From NCBI GenBank assembly GCA_020466095.1, contig CM035807.1:23647243-23711242 (forward strand): 64,000 bases of DNA. The letters run 5' to 3'. A program made the translations under genes and the position numbers. Under the pieces are notes generated by a model, which was given only the letters and a program-made list of their open reading frames with translations, was not told the origin of the DNA and ran no database searches. Of the stretch, positions 11,351 to 24,360 are shown one piece after another; position 1 is the stretch's first letter, and each line of letters starts with the position of its first letter. The stretch is from Chlorops oryzae. Lineage: Eukaryota > Arthropoda > Insecta > Diptera > Chloropidae.

Positions 11351-12205
11351 AAAAAGTCAATCACACTGGCGGCTCTGATTCCCAGCTGGATTCAACATAT
11401 CAGCAGCATTGTATTTCTGAAAAATTTCTATTAATTCTGTTTCCCATCACTTTCATGTCATGACCCTAATTTGCGTGTCATCGGCTACACCCGTTGATTC
11501 CTCTTGTACACTCTTAAAATTGAAATATTTTCCCATTAATTCTTTTCGTTTTCGTTTATTGTGCTCTGGCAATATTCTTCGATTATTCGACCTCAAACTT
11601 AGGTCACAACCGATCAGACAGGGGGGATCGCTGGAAAACGAGCAAAACTTGTTCTTTAGTTTTACGATTCTTGTCTAATTTATTTTGTTGTTTTTAATTT
11701 GAATCGTTGTTAAAACGCATACATTAGACCGGCATTACTGTTCGACGGTGTTGTCAGCCTTAATACATAAAAGATTAAACAAATTCATATGTCGCAGTAG
11801 TCAAATTACTGTATTTATTTTATTATTTTATGGCGATGGGAATGCAAATAAACGAAGTTCCATAAACAAATAATTAAAATGAACTCAAATTTGGATTCGA
11901 ATTTCAATTGAGGGCTCTGCTTTGATGGGAAGTACAATTAAAAAGAGAATATATGTAAATAGGGAGAAAACACAGGAAAATTCCGATTCTCAAATGGTTT
12001 CATTTCAAACAAAAAGGCTAGTACTGCCATCCATCAGTCCATAATATGTTTGAAATTAAAATTTTTTTTATTAACCCTTTCGAGACAGCTTTCGAATTGA
12101 GTTAATATAAAAGGTATAACATATGTGCCATCCATCGCAAAAGAGTCGATTTAAATCATCCATTTATATATTTTGCATAATTTAGAAAAATAAATTGAAC
12201 TTTAA

Positions 12206-12334
12206 CCCATTAACGCATTAGGGATTATATTTTTCGCCACAAAAGTTTTACGATCTATAGCAATGAGTAAATAGTAAATGCTATTAATCGTCAAAATTGT
12301 GTGGACACACATTTTTCAATGATGCGTTAAAGGG
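12206..12334. mobile_element. piggyBac-like MITE, TTAA flanked, 129 bp
   Basis: TTAA (12202-12205) precedes CCCATTAACGCATTA, and the right end TGATGCGTTAAAGGG is followed by TTAA (12335-12338). Termini starting CCC beside a TTAA duplication are the hallmark of piggyBac-group elements. The interior is non-coding. A related right end (TTCGTTAAAGGGTTAA) lies at 12445-12458, and a left end (TTAACCCTTTCGAGAC) at 12071. Confidence 0.65.
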
Positions 12335-12569
12335 TTAAAGTTCAACAATTTTGCTCCCAAGTAGTTTTCAAAATAATTAGCTATGCTATAAATTTTAAGT
12401 GCTACAAACCATTAAAATTATGAGAGGAAAATTTTTTCCATCATTCGTTAAAGGGTTAAAGTGACAAGTTTTGGATATTTTTGATGCTTTTTCACTGTTA
12501 TAAGAAATTTAAATTTTCAGGCAAAGCTTCAAAAAGTGTCAGCCGTACAGAGGTCACAAAATTTATTAA

Positions 12570-12718
12570 CCCTTCATCGCATACGAGACCATAATATGGG
12601 TCCCTGGCAAGAAAAAAACAACAGAATCAAGAGTTCTTTTTGATAGATAATTATTTTTGAAAACATTAACTACGAAAAAACTTTTCCCACTAATTCAATA
12701 CAAGGTGCAGTAAAGGGT
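12570..12718. mobile_element. piggyBac-like MITE, TTAA flanked, 149 bp
   Basis: TTAA at 12566-12569 and 12719-12722 flank a segment that begins CCCTTCATCGCATACG and ends GTGCAGTAAAGGG. The terminal triplet is inverted and the inner match is weak, so it is an older copy than the one at 12206. A further right end (GGCGTTAAAGGGTTAA) lies at 12839-12854 without an obvious partner. Confidence 0.5.
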
Positions 12719-14634
12719 TAAAGAATTCTAAGAATTGCTTTTCACTAAGAGAATGCATAGACCATTTTAGGAGTTGAATATCAGATAACCGAAGAACAAA
12801 ACGCCCATATACCATAACCCAATTGCAAAACTATCAAGGCGTTAAAGGGTTAAAGTATACTCGATGCTTAAAATATAATTATTTGTATATTAGTTTATTC
12901 TAAAATACTTTCGAAGTAAAATAACGCCACTATTTGGTATGAAACGCGATGACAGCTACATGCCACGCTTTTCCTCATGATCATTATTAGTTCGGGACAT
13001 AAGGGAAGCTCTTTCCATTTTCATTTGCTTTTTCATTTTATTTCGTTTTTTAATAGACATACATGCAAAAACTACCCGAATTCTTTTTATTAAATAATTT
13101 TTTTATTTGTGTTCAAAAATCGCCGAAAAGAACCCCTCGAAGCTTTTGTGTCATTAATATCTCGAACAGATCGCCGAAAAACCTTGAACTTGAATTTTTG
13201 TTGCCGTGGATATTTTTAAGAAAGAGGAGAAAAAACATTGACTTTGGCCGAAAAAGATTCTCCCGTTTAGATATCATGACTGAAGACTTTAATTGAAATT
13301 TACTATCGCAATTTTTTGTTTCGTTTTTTCGGTTTTTTTTTTTTCGAGACAGAGGCCGACCGATGGATGTGTGCGTATTGTTAAATTGCAGGAGGAAAAA
13401 AACGAAACCGAATGACTCACATCAAAATCGCCGACCAGATAAATGTGTTCATTTAAATGCGAAACTACGAAGCAACAATTTCTTTAATTCAATGCGTTCG
13501 GGAATTTTTTATTTATTTTTATTATTGTTATTTTTTTGTTTTTGCTCCGAATGCAGGAAACTTCGACTCTATTCGTTCGATCCGAGCCAATCCACTTGGC
13601 TGTTGAGTGCACACAATGCCATAGTCAGACAAATTGGCTATTTACCTAAACAATTGTAGATAAAAATGTATGTGCCTTCATATGAAAATGCTTCCTGATA
13701 AGGCTTGGTCCTAAAATTAATTATTTCAATTTGTGTTTCATAAGCGTCGAATAATTTTTTTTTTTTTTTTAAATGCCGTCCTACGTGATCGGCATACGGG
13801 TAATTGAAACAATGAATTCCTGCTAATGCGCCAATCTAAACCGCATTGATGACGTGATTTTTTGGATATTTTCGCATTGGACTGAGAAAAAATAAGAATT
13901 TAATTAAATTTTTTTTTACAAATTAACAATAATAATTTGAAAAATATCTAAAAAGTTGTAAACAAAGACATGTAAGGGCGTTATAGTCAAGTCAGTGAAC
14001 GTGTGCCAATGTGACCAGCTTTCGTTTACTCAGGATAATTTTTACCCAAATAAATAACCACACCAAAAATCGGCATATAAAAAATTACACTTGAAAGAAC
14101 GGGCACGGGCATTGGACTTTGGAATGGGTAATTTTTATAGGTCTCAAACCATGCAAAACACATCTATTTTTAACGGTATGTCTATTAAGTTGGCAGAAGC
14201 TCAGGTTCCCAATTTCATTGAATTTTTCTTGTGATTTTTGGATCAGACGGACACCCATTAGGCTATTGAGAGGAAAGTCTAAATAATTCCGGCCTTAAAA
14301 ATGATCCGTAATTTTCCTTTTTTTCGTCTTTTTACCATATTTCTTAAGAGAAAATCCACTGACTGATTAGGATGTTGCCTCAGATGAACAAACGCAACGT
14401 ACGCTATTCACAGAGTTAAATTGCGTAAATACAAAATCAATTTACATTTGTTTTTTATTTTAAAAAAATGATAAATTAAATAAAATCGTTTTTAATCTGC
14501 CATTGACGTCATTGGTGGGCATTTTACGTGATTGCCTTCGAAGACTTAATAAATAAGTATTTTAAAAAGGCCTTTAAAACAAGTGTACGCTAGGGTTTTT
14601 CGGAGTATTGAAACTCGTAGACGACTGGGCTTAA

Positions 14635-15112
14635 CCCTTTCGGGACGGAGTTTTATTTTTAAAATAGGGATGGTCTCGGCAGAAATTTTTGCATATCCTG
14701 TATATCGGGCATGTGATTGGATTCCCTTTCCCTAAATTTTGGGGAAAGGGAATTTCGTTCCTCCAATATTTTGAAGAATGTATGGAAATTTCGAAAGAAA
14801 TGACATTGTCAAAAACAAAAGAGCGGCTATACTATAAAATTTTCGAATTAAAAAATTTCGTACATATTTAAATTCCCGAGTATTTATTTCAATTTCCCGG
14901 GGAAATGAATTCCCGGGAATCCAATCACACACCTGTATATAAATAAAATCTTAATAAGAGAATAACTATACCGACGTAAGGCACGGGTTGAGATAATATG
15001 TCACACGTAAAAAACTTCTAAGGATTATACGTCGTGAAAAACGTATTGGTATTTTATATCCTCATCTTATATTAACTACTTCGTACTTATAGTCCCAGTA
15101 GTCCCGAAAAGG
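14635..15112. mobile_element. piggyBac-like MITE, TTAA flanked, with nested insertion
   Basis: TTAA (14631-14634) precedes CCCTTTCGGGAC, and the right end GTCCCGAAAAGG is followed by TTAA (15113-15116). The 478-bp element contains a second inverted-repeat element at 14710-14931, so the unfilled MITE was only about 250 bp. Confidence 0.6.
14710..14931. mobile_element. Inverted-repeat MITE nested in the TTAA element
   Basis: The left arm CATGTGATTGGATTCCC is inverted on the right as GGGAATCCAATCACACAC (14914-14931). Next to each arm lies a GGGAAA / CCCGGG palindromic patch (about 14738-14752 and 14895-14917). About 222 bp, with no coding capacity and an unclear target duplication. Confidence 0.55.
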
Positions 15113-15198
15113 TTAAAAGAAAGTTAAGGTAAAAAGAAAAAAATTAGCATTACTAAAGTTTTTTTTGTATTATGGTTCAGTAGAGAAAGGAACTTTAA

Positions 15199-15357
15199 CT
15201 CATTAACGACTGACCCTAGATTCCGTTGTCCGACTTTTACAAAACTTCACACAGACATTACTCATGGGGTTTATATTGACAAAAAAAAATTTTTTTTCCT
15301 GCCACCCCTGAGCCTGCAGGACATGGGTATTTTTCTACCCACTTCGCTGTTAAAGGG
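15199..15357. mobile_element. Degenerate piggyBac-like MITE
   Basis: The left side TTAACTCATTAACGACTG and right side CGCTGTTAAAGGG resemble the 12206 and 12570 copies. The right TTAA has decayed to TTCTAA. Confidence 0.4.
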
Positions 15358-15584
15358 TTCTAAATGAATTATTTATTTTTTTGTAAAGTGTGTCAATAAA
15401 AACACTTCTTCGTTCCGATTAGATGAAAAATCGTAAAAAAGAAATCGGTCAATTGTTGGTGTGTGAAAAAAGGGACTTATGAGGGACATTCCAGAAAAAA
15501 ATTTCGATTGTTTTAAAAATTTAATGGCTTAATTTATGGGTATTTAAACACCCATCCGCTGTTAATGAGTTAAAATACTAAATA

Positions 15585-15882
15585 CAGTGTACTCTCTCCT
15601 TGCAGACACTTCTGTTAAGTGGACACTCCATTTAAGCTTCAAGGGAATGTTCTAGTCTTCCTGCTTCTCAAATAGTTTCCTCTTTATGTGACACCTCTGT
15701 TAAGCGGACATACATATATAGTATACTCTCTCTTAAAGGGACTCCTACGGAACCGCTTAACAGAGGTGTTCACTTAAGACGAAACTATTTGAAAGACACG
15801 AACACTGGATCATTCCCAAAAAGTGTCCGTTTAAGAGTGTTGTCCGCTTAATAGGAGTGTCCGCAAAGGAGAGAGTACACTG
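15585..15882. mobile_element. Palindromic pair of Tc1-like MITEs, head to head
   Basis: The sequence starts CAGTGTACTCTCTCC and ends GGAGAGAGTACACTG (15868-15882). The left half (to about 15717) is an inverted, diverged copy of the right half (about 15720-15882). CTTAAGTGGACACC-like blocks repeat within each half. The right half aligns along its whole length with the solo element at 17691. TA precedes the left end; TG follows the right. The two copies make a hairpin of about 300 bp. Confidence 0.65.
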
Positions 15883-16732
15883 TGTTAAGGCTTTTTGCTG
15901 AGGGGGTAGTTTTTTGAGGTTGAAACCCTCTCCAGAATGGTAAGAAACACAAAGGAGCTCGAGAAAATAAACCCGTATAAAGTTTTGTCATGCCAAAAAC
16001 CCTTTTCGAAATAATTTTCTGAGCACGCGAGTACTCTGTTGGAGAATACCGGAATGCACATAAAGAGACAAAATATAATTATTTATGTACTTATATATAA
16101 TACGGAAAAAAATCAATGAATAAATCAAAAAAAATATCAAAAAGTTGTGAAAAAAAAGCGTTACAATCTATTGAGTGAAAAGGCCATACCTAAGGTGACT
16201 GATCAGTGTGACCGGAGTGACAATTTTCGTCAATGCTGCCAGCTTTATTACATTGAGTGAACTTTGTTTGAAATGCAACAATTGAAGAGTGCAGAATCGA
16301 GAGTTGCCAACTCTTTTTTTTTACATTTTTTTGACAGACCGAATTGAGTTTTTGTAAACCAAAAGAAGATGGGCAATTTAATTAATTCCCATAAGTCAAT
16401 TAACGGTTTCCGCATAATTCCATTAATTACGGCATTTGCGCTTGCGGTTTCGATGACATTATTTGCCTTGTCATCGCCGCCAAACTAGATTAATAAAAGA
16501 AAAACCAAACCCCAAACAACAAAACAAAAACACAAACTCGTTAAGTAATCTCGTGCATGACGATTCGCTTAAAGCCGAATAGAGCAAGCAAAACAAACAA
16601 ACCAAAAAAGAAAAAAAGGGATCAACAGAAAATTCATTACAAAAAAGAATGGAAAACAAGACAAAATTTACAGCTAAAACTATGCACAAAAGTTTGACAG
16701 CTGCTGTCACGCAATTCGGTACATTGTAACGT

Positions 16733-16768
16733 GTGTGTTTTTGTGTGTGGATGTGTGTGTGTGTGTGG
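16733..16768. repeat. (TG)n microsatellite
   Basis: Mostly TG dinucleotides. A second TG/CG tract lies at 17056-17080. Confidence 0.85.
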
Positions 16769-17419
16769 GCTAAAGAGGTTCAATTAAAATTCAAAACAAC
16801 AGGAAAAAAATTGTGTAGGTCGCATTTAGGCGCCGCTGGAAGCAGACTCTTCGCATGCCAACACACATTGAGCGTGTCAAATGTTCTTACAACAAAATCA
16901 CTTTTAATGCCGTCACATTAAGGGAAGTTGGCAGACCGACAGAAACACGATTTGAAAGCTCACAGAAAAAAGAATAAATTTTGTTTCTCAACTTTCCCCC
17001 TGACCAATAATATTGCGACCGCTTTACGGTACTCACACGTCGCTGCATCATAACAGTGTGTGTGTGCGTGTGTGTGTGTCTGCGTGTGGATGTGGAGCGT
17101 GCTTAATCGAGCGCTAATTTTGCATAAAAATGCATTGAAATTGATACGAAAGCGGGCGCGATCGTTGGCTTTTCACCTCAACATGCAATCGGCGTGTTTT
17201 CCTTCCTTTAATTGCCTTAATATGAGCTTAATTGCAAACAATTAACATTTGATAAGCTAAGCTTTTTGTAGCGTCAACAGTAAAACGCGAAATTAATTTT
17301 CGCAGCACTTGAGCCCCATTGGCGGCGGCGGTGGGCTGAACATCGGGCGCTTGCACGACGCACAGTGTAACGATCCCATACATGGCTGCGATAAAAATAT
17401 TTAGTAGATGCTCGCAGAG

Positions 17420-17688
17420 TAATAAAATTGTTCATCATGGGATATTTTGAACCAACTAGTAAAATTTTTATGTTTCATCTTAATTGCCCACGCCCACCAC
17501 CCACTTCCCATATAACGGGGAACTCCATTTTTCGCATTATTGAACCTACTGACTTCAAATTCAACGCAAACATTGCTGCTGTTCTCCAAAATAATTATAT
17601 GGGTAGGTTGCGCCTTGTAGTACCACGCCCACTGAAAGTTAGCTTATATGGCATTTCTGAACCCCCTGCTAATCGTTGGAAAGAACTT
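17420..17688 (-). repeat. Relic of a repeat with CGCCCAC motifs
   Basis: Contains CCCACGCCCACCACCCAC and CCACGCCCACTGAAAG. The GGGCGTGG motif and its TCCGATTTT context recur at about 35750-36130 in the opposite orientation, suggesting an old dispersed repeat. No ends are visible. Confidence 0.35.
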
Positions 17689-17690
17689 TA

Positions 17691-17859
17691 CAGTGGCCTC
17701 TCTCTCTCTTAAGTGGACACCCACGGGACCGCTTAACAGAGGTGTCCACTTAAGAGGAAACTATTTGACAGGCAGAAACACTGGACCATTCCCAAAAAGT
17801 GTCCGTTTAAGAGTGATGTCCGCTTAAGAGGAGTGTCCGCAAAGGAGAGAGTTACCCTG
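17691..17859. mobile_element. Solo Tc1-like MITE, 169 bp
   Basis: Begins CAGTGGCCTCTCTCTC after TA and ends GGAGAGAGTTACCCTG. It carries repeated CTTAAGTGGACACC / GTCCGCTTAAGAGGAGTGTCC subterminal blocks. It matches the right half of the palindromic pair at 15585-15882 along its length. Confidence 0.65.
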
Positions 17860-20347
17860 AAAATATTAATGAATATTGCATTTTTTGAAAAAAGGAAATA
17901 TGGGATTACAAAAAAAAAAAAACCTGAAATTTAAGCTGCTCGTTACACTGTGCGACATGACGTGGATGATGGTATCGTCTCTCGTGCATGAAATTGTACC
18001 TTCGGAAAGAGCCTTTCTTTTTTAATACTTTTACTTTAGTTTTGATTTTATGGATTGTGAGCTGCTCATTTGCTCGCTTGGTTATTTTAATAGCTCTCTA
18101 CGCTTTAGTGGCAGTTAAAAATGTTTTAATGAAGTTGGTCGTTGGTAAATTAAGCGATAGAAAATGCGTTAATACACTCGAGGCGAGAGACTGAAGTCGC
18201 AAAGAGTGAAAAAAATTTTATTCCTTTCGTTACACGCGAGCTTTTTTGTGGAGCCTCCGAAGGACAAAAAGTTTATGTTTTCTCTTAAGAATGACGACTT
18301 CATTGTTAAGTAAATAAAAAGAGAAGGAAATTTTTAAGGAAAAAAAATTTCTTCTTATATAAGTTTGCACTAAAAAAATGCTCGTTCTCCTCGTGTTGGT
18401 CTTTCACGGAGCCCCAAACTACAACGAATCATTGCTTTACTCACTCACATATCATGCAACGACTTATGAAAGAAAATTTTCCCTCGCACTCCGGACTTCG
18501 ATCTCGCTTTTTTCAGTCAGTGATTTCATGCTGATTTGTGTCTTCCAGATAGTACCTAATTTACTCACCCATACATTGCATCTTTCCCGTATCGAAGAGG
18601 TATCCAACCGACACTCGAAGCGCCACGCTTCAATTGAGCGCTGAGCTGCTGAGCTGCTTGAGACCGACTTACATCATTAGTTTAATTAATTGTTACATAA
18701 ACTGAACCACTGAAGCACCGAAGTAAACTGTCAACATTCGAGAAAGTGAAATGAAAGAGGCGAAGGAGAAAAATAACACCAAAACAAAAAAAAAAAGAGG
18801 AAAATTCCATAGAAAAAGTATTTTTGACCAAAAATATTGCACGCAGAAAAGTATTTCTCTTGATATTTTATGACATTTAAAGTGAGTCCCTGAAATGGAG
18901 CCAAAGACACACTTCGCTCTACGATGGGGAAGAGTAGGTTAAGCAAAAATGTAAACAAATCAAAAAGAAGAAAAAAGTCCCCTGAATGACATCAAAATAT
19001 TATTTAATTTCTCTCCACTCGAGTATAACTTACACAGCTGGGCTGTCACACTGATGGCGACACTAAAGTGTGCACTCGAGTACAGTCGTGGCGTTCGGAG
19101 TGCGTTGTTCGTGTTTGAGATTTTTTAGTGCTTTCCGAAGCTAATAAGAAAAATGCTTGTTACACATTTTTGCTGTAATTTTTTGTATATTTTTATTTAT
19201 CTCTTTTGGTACTTAACTAGAGTTAAAGAATGATACACAAAAAAATGCATTCAAAATTGCGGCTGCGAATTCACTTTAATATACGCGAATGTGAATATGG
19301 AGTTTTTACTTTATCATGGGAGCTTAGACGCTGATTTTTAATATGGTTTGCAGTGCTGAAAGACTTTAAATTGTCTGAGTACTCTCCTACAAGTGTGGAT
19401 GCTGAGAGGGCTTTTTCTTCTTCGGAAATATTTCTAGTCCAATGATAGAGAAGCATATTTTCCACTTATTGAACTTTACTACTGAATTTTTCAAACTTTT
19501 TTGATTGCTTATTGTTATAATTTTTAATAATTTTTAATACTGAGAAGATTATTTTTGTTAAAATTGAATTAAAGGTATATCTCGAGGAATTGTTTTTCAG
19601 AAATGAATTAATTTCTTCGTTTTGAAACGTTTGGTCAAAAGATAGAATACCATTAATGTTTTAGTCACATTGTTTCTGGGATTAAGGAAATGGTGCGGGA
19701 CTGGAAGCCCTTAACGGCGTTTTCATAAATTTCCGGAATTTCCCTTTTAATTTTCGTTAATATCATTCTTAAAGACTGATTAAGTTCAATTGATTTTTCC
19801 GCCTATAATATTCGCAAAATATTCGTCAATTTTTGTGAATGCAAATGCGAATGTGAATGAAAGACGAATATTCGCGAATGCGAATCCAATTATTCGTCGC
19901 AACACTAATCTGTACACAATTTAACAGGTAACACTGACGAGTTTTTGATAAATTTTTATCTAATCGATTTTCGAAAACAAAAAAATCTTTTCCAAAGCAA
20001 AAGAAATTATATTTTGAATGACTTTTTTCAAAAAATCTACACCTCAAATTGTGAAATCTTCCAAAGTTGACAGAACTCTTAAAGTGGTCGGAGCTGGGTT
20101 AAATGCCCTATTCGAAGGAACACCCATTTTACGCATACTCTGTAAACAAAAAATTCAAATAAACTTGTTTTTTCAATCAAAAGAACTTTTAGTTTTCGGG
20201 TCTTGGTATCCTTTCTACTGGATTTGCCCATATGTTTGTGCAATATTTTCGTGCGAGGATTTGAAATTAATTCCAAATTAAATTATAACCATTTTTAAGG
20301 GAATTTCTATGCGTGTTTCATTGAACGGTTGAAGCTATATTTTGAAA

Positions 20348-21122
20348 GTAAGGGTGTTATAGTCAGGCGAGCCTAACAATAGAGTACCCGACACAGACTC
20401 ACATGCTCAAATAATTTTAAATATCAAGAGGTGTTTAAGGTCATAAGGGCCCATATGTCGATTTCTGTTAAATTTATTTCTAAAAACCGCTCCTTTGCCA
20501 CGCCAAGTTTTCCACTTTTTTTAATTCTAATCGGAAGCTTGAATATACGCTCAAATTCTAAATTTCATTGAAATATATCGAAAAAGTCTGATTTTGGGAC
20601 AGTTTTGGGGTTTTTGTGACAGACCCTAGTACTGGAGGTACCCTTAATAATGGACCAAGCAAGGAGGATGATTTTTGGGAGGATGATTATGGCTACAAAG
20701 AAAGCATACGTGCCAACTTTCGTTCAAGTCCCATTTTAATTTCGGGTGTAGGAGAAAATTTTCGAAAAACGCACTTCTGCCACACCCATTTTTTTTTTTT
20801 TTTTTTGAAATCATATTACTTCCATTTAAACATATTCAAATATAAAATGTCATCAAAATATCTTGAAAAATTTAATTTTTAGAGCAGTTTTTTGTGATTT
20901 TCGTAACAGCCCGTAGTACTGGAGCTACCCTTAAAAATGGTCCGATCGGGTCCATTTTCTAACTTGTTTTTACTCAGGCCCCCTTGAGCACGTCGTCGAG
21001 GTAGCTCAACTCCTTCAATAAGAAAACTGTATACAGACAGACAGACTATCTCGACTGGTTCTGGGTGTTACACACAACCACACAAACGCAATATACCCTC
21101 GACACAGAGTGTGTCGGGTATA
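20348..21122 (+). repeat. Dispersed repeat family A, copy 1 (775 bp)
   Basis: Starts GTAAGGGTGTTATAGTCAGG and ends CGACACAGAGTGTGTCGGGT plus ATAA. The first 60 bases contain TACCCGACACAG, the inverse of the end TGTGTCGGGTA. The block ACTGGAGGTACCCTTAAAAA / GGTCCGATCGGGTCCATT occurs near both thirds, in variant forms, so the unit has an internal duplication. It is non-coding: short open frames such as 20616-20882 are not conserved between copies. Its class is unresolved. Confidence 0.7.
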
Positions 21123-22189
21123 AAAATACTGGGAAAACTTTCAAACTAAAATGTCAGCAAATATTTCATTGAATTATTTTATTGTTTTGTTTTTTGAAAT
21201 TTCGCAAAAATCTGCGCTCAACTAAGAAGTGTCAAAAGCATTTCTCTAAATTTCAAACTTTCTCCTAAATAAACTTTAAAATTTTAGCTCCAACAAGAGC
21301 TTTGTGCTTCTCAATCCTTCGCAATCTTTTCGGCAGCTGAAAATGGATTCCATGCGTGACGTTGTTATTGTCAACAACATGATTGCGCACTATCATTGTC
21401 ATATGACAAATGATTTTTTGAGAAAATCACAACTTTGCCGAAACTTTGCCAACGGGAAATATTCGAGCTGAACTTTCGAGCAAAAAAGCATGAAGTAAAT
21501 CCTGTGTAAGCTTCAACGAAAAGTCCTTCATGAATTATGAACATGACTTGTCAAAAAGTATGAAATTTTCAATTTCTGTCAAGTTAAATGGTGCCGTCGT
21601 TGTTGAACATCACAGAGTGACAGACAAAGGGAGAGCGGGGGTGGGATAGACAAAACGATTTTCCATCAATCAATCGGAAGTTGACGTCCTTTATTTTTTA
21701 TTTCGTCCTGCGAAAGTCAAAAGCTAAATGATCTCAATGGATTTAAGCAAGCTAAATAATCACCAATTTGAGTTCGATGACTTTAACCCTTCTACTCCCA
21801 TTTATATTGAACCTTGACGTGAACGTGTTAAGGCTGCTCTCATTATCAGACACAATCAAAGGTTAAAGAGAGGCAATGTTTCAGTCAGCAAATGATGCCC
21901 TTCCTGTGCCTTCGACGTTCGTTGCCCTCCGTTGATTTGGATATAATCACAATCCTTCGTTCAAATTGAATGCCTTTGCATGTGTAAGTCCATGCGTGTG
22001 CATACGTATGTGTCTGTGTGTGTATGATATATCCTGATTTTGAAAAGTGATAAGAAACTTTCAAGTTGCGCTTTTCGACTCAAGAATCTTCCAGTGCTGT
22101 CGAGGATTATTTAACATATGAAATTCATATTCCAAGTCAAAGAACCTCAGTCATCAACTTCGGAAATTCTTCAACCCTTTTACGTTATG

Positions 22190-22240
22190 ACTTCTTACTG
22201 ACAGACTGACTGCCTGCCTGCCTGACTGACTGACTGCTTA
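22190..22240. repeat. (CTGA/CTGC)n microsatellite
   Basis: Tandem GACTGACTGCCTGCCTGCC units in intron 1. Confidence 0.75.
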
Positions 22241-24327
22241 GCTCGTGTCTCTTTGTATGGCGCTCACCATGCGTAATTTTGAACTGTCATTTGCAGCCTT
22301 AACCAGTACACTTGAGTTCGTCTTGCGGTTTTGCCTTTTTATTACCCTTCACCTTCTTCTCTTTCCCCTCTTCCCATCCGTCCTGATGTAGGAATCTCCT
22401 ACTTACAACGCTGGCTCGTATTGTCGCTTGTGATAATTCATACTCCTTGATGAAGCTTCTTTTGTGAGCAAAACAAATGTTGTGGTTCCCGCCTGTGGTG
22501 GCGTATTTTCAAGGATATATATTTACCTACATATATGTATGTATATAATAGTATATATAAATATATACTAAATGTTTATAAAGGATAAGGGTCAAAGATA
22601 TGCAATTTGTATGTGCAAGCTCTAATCTTGCCCCATTCATACTTGAGTTTCTTAATTATATTTAATGTTCCAATGTGAATTACGAGAGGTTATTACTGTG
22701 TAAAATCAAAAATTGATATGTTATGACATAAAGAGTCCATTAAACTACAAAATTAAATATTGATAACAATCTTAGAAATATATAGGCAATATACTGTATA
22801 TAGGTAGTTAACAGTTTAAACAAAAACAATTACTATTTATCATAATATTAAATAATAGCTATAACTACACCCAATATTCATCAATCATCATCAATAAAAA
22901 CTATCTTTTTAAAGTCTGCTGTAAATGTATATATCCCCCTTCATTGGTTTCTGCCCATCCCAAGTAACACAGCTTATCTTCATTACATTGAGTCAAATAC
23001 CTAGTGCGTTGCCACTAGGAACATACAGTAATATTTTGTATTGCTTTCTTTGCTATCAACAAACAAGTTCACGATTATTACCATTATAATTAACGAAATG
23101 AGATTTATGTTCATTTATAAAGTAAAAAAAGCATACTGACCTACTGAACGATATATGAGTTACGCGATGCTTATAATATAATATAAATTATAATATAAAT
23201 ATTAATATAAACACGCATATAACTCAGCTCCTAAAAAAAATTTTATAATAGTTCCAGAACAAAAAAAATCTATATTGACTCCTCTTTCGAATGATACTAG
23301 TGTCATCGATGGCGTCATAGGACAGAATGCCCATTGTCCTTTATATAGAAAATTATCTGCAATTATGCATTTGAGGTAAGATATTTCAAAAGCCTCTAAA
23401 TTCTCATCCTTTTTTTTCATGATCGGTTGGGTGCACTACTGTGACAACTTGATATCCTTGAAACATGTTTAAAGTTCCAATTGACTGTTCTTGACATTTT
23501 TGATATAAAACCACAAGCAATTGTGTATCAGTTGTTGTTTTGAGATAAAGAGTTTTCTTTTTAAATAACTACTTGAAAGATTAACATCATTTTGAATAAA
23601 AAATTGAACTCCACAATATTTGTGAATGTCCTTTCTATCAACAGTAAATTTCTCTGAATTCTTCATAGCGAAAAACGATATGTTTTCGTATATTCATTCC
23701 ATCATGAATATTAAACTGCAGCCACTATTCTAATTGAGTCGTTGGTCCACTCCACATATCCCAAAGCAGCGAAATCCTTTCAGAACGCTTAACTCTTTTT
23801 CTGTGTTCATAATCTCTTCTTTTAATTGCTTCTTTTTTTCTCTTCTCTGATAACTCCGTTCGTTCACGGCAAACATTTCCAATTAGTTATTCATCACAAT
23901 GTCACAGCACTCAGGCTTAATTGACAGGCTTTTGTCTGTTCCGATTCATATTGGCTCACTATAAATTAACAGCTTAAGATTCATATTTTCCACATTGTCA
24001 GGGCATATGAGCGGACTTTGGGACTAATTTTTTTTATTTTTTCCGTACCATGCAGACAAACGTTAAAGCTTAAAAGTCATAAATGTGTAGACAGCACTGA
24101 GAGAGATAAAACGAAAAATTAAAAAAATATTTTAAAAAAAAACGAACAAAAAAATTATTGCAAGAGGAAACATCAAGCTCACCAGGAAACACTGCGACAA
24201 CACTTCAAACAACTTCCGCATAAATGCACTTGAACATGTCCTTTTTTATGCAGGCGTCTTTTTTTCTTCACAGTCTCACGCGTTCCATCCAGCTAACGCC
24301 AGCAAAGTGAAATGCCCATATATTGTG

Positions 24328-24360
24328 AGACACACACACACACACGCACACACACACATG
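24328..24360. repeat. (CA)n microsatellite
   Basis: CACACA with one G interruption. Confidence 0.9.

Noticed and set aside
13976..14310. Possible further relic of family A (AAGGGCGTTATAGTCAAG, CCTTAAAAATGATCCG)
   Set aside because: Only two short blocks resemble the family and the rest does not align by eye.
20616..20882. Short open frame in family A with TDPSTGGTLNN, also near 42754
   Set aside because: Both copies share it only because the repeat is shared; the frames diverge by indels and include the duplicated non-coding block.
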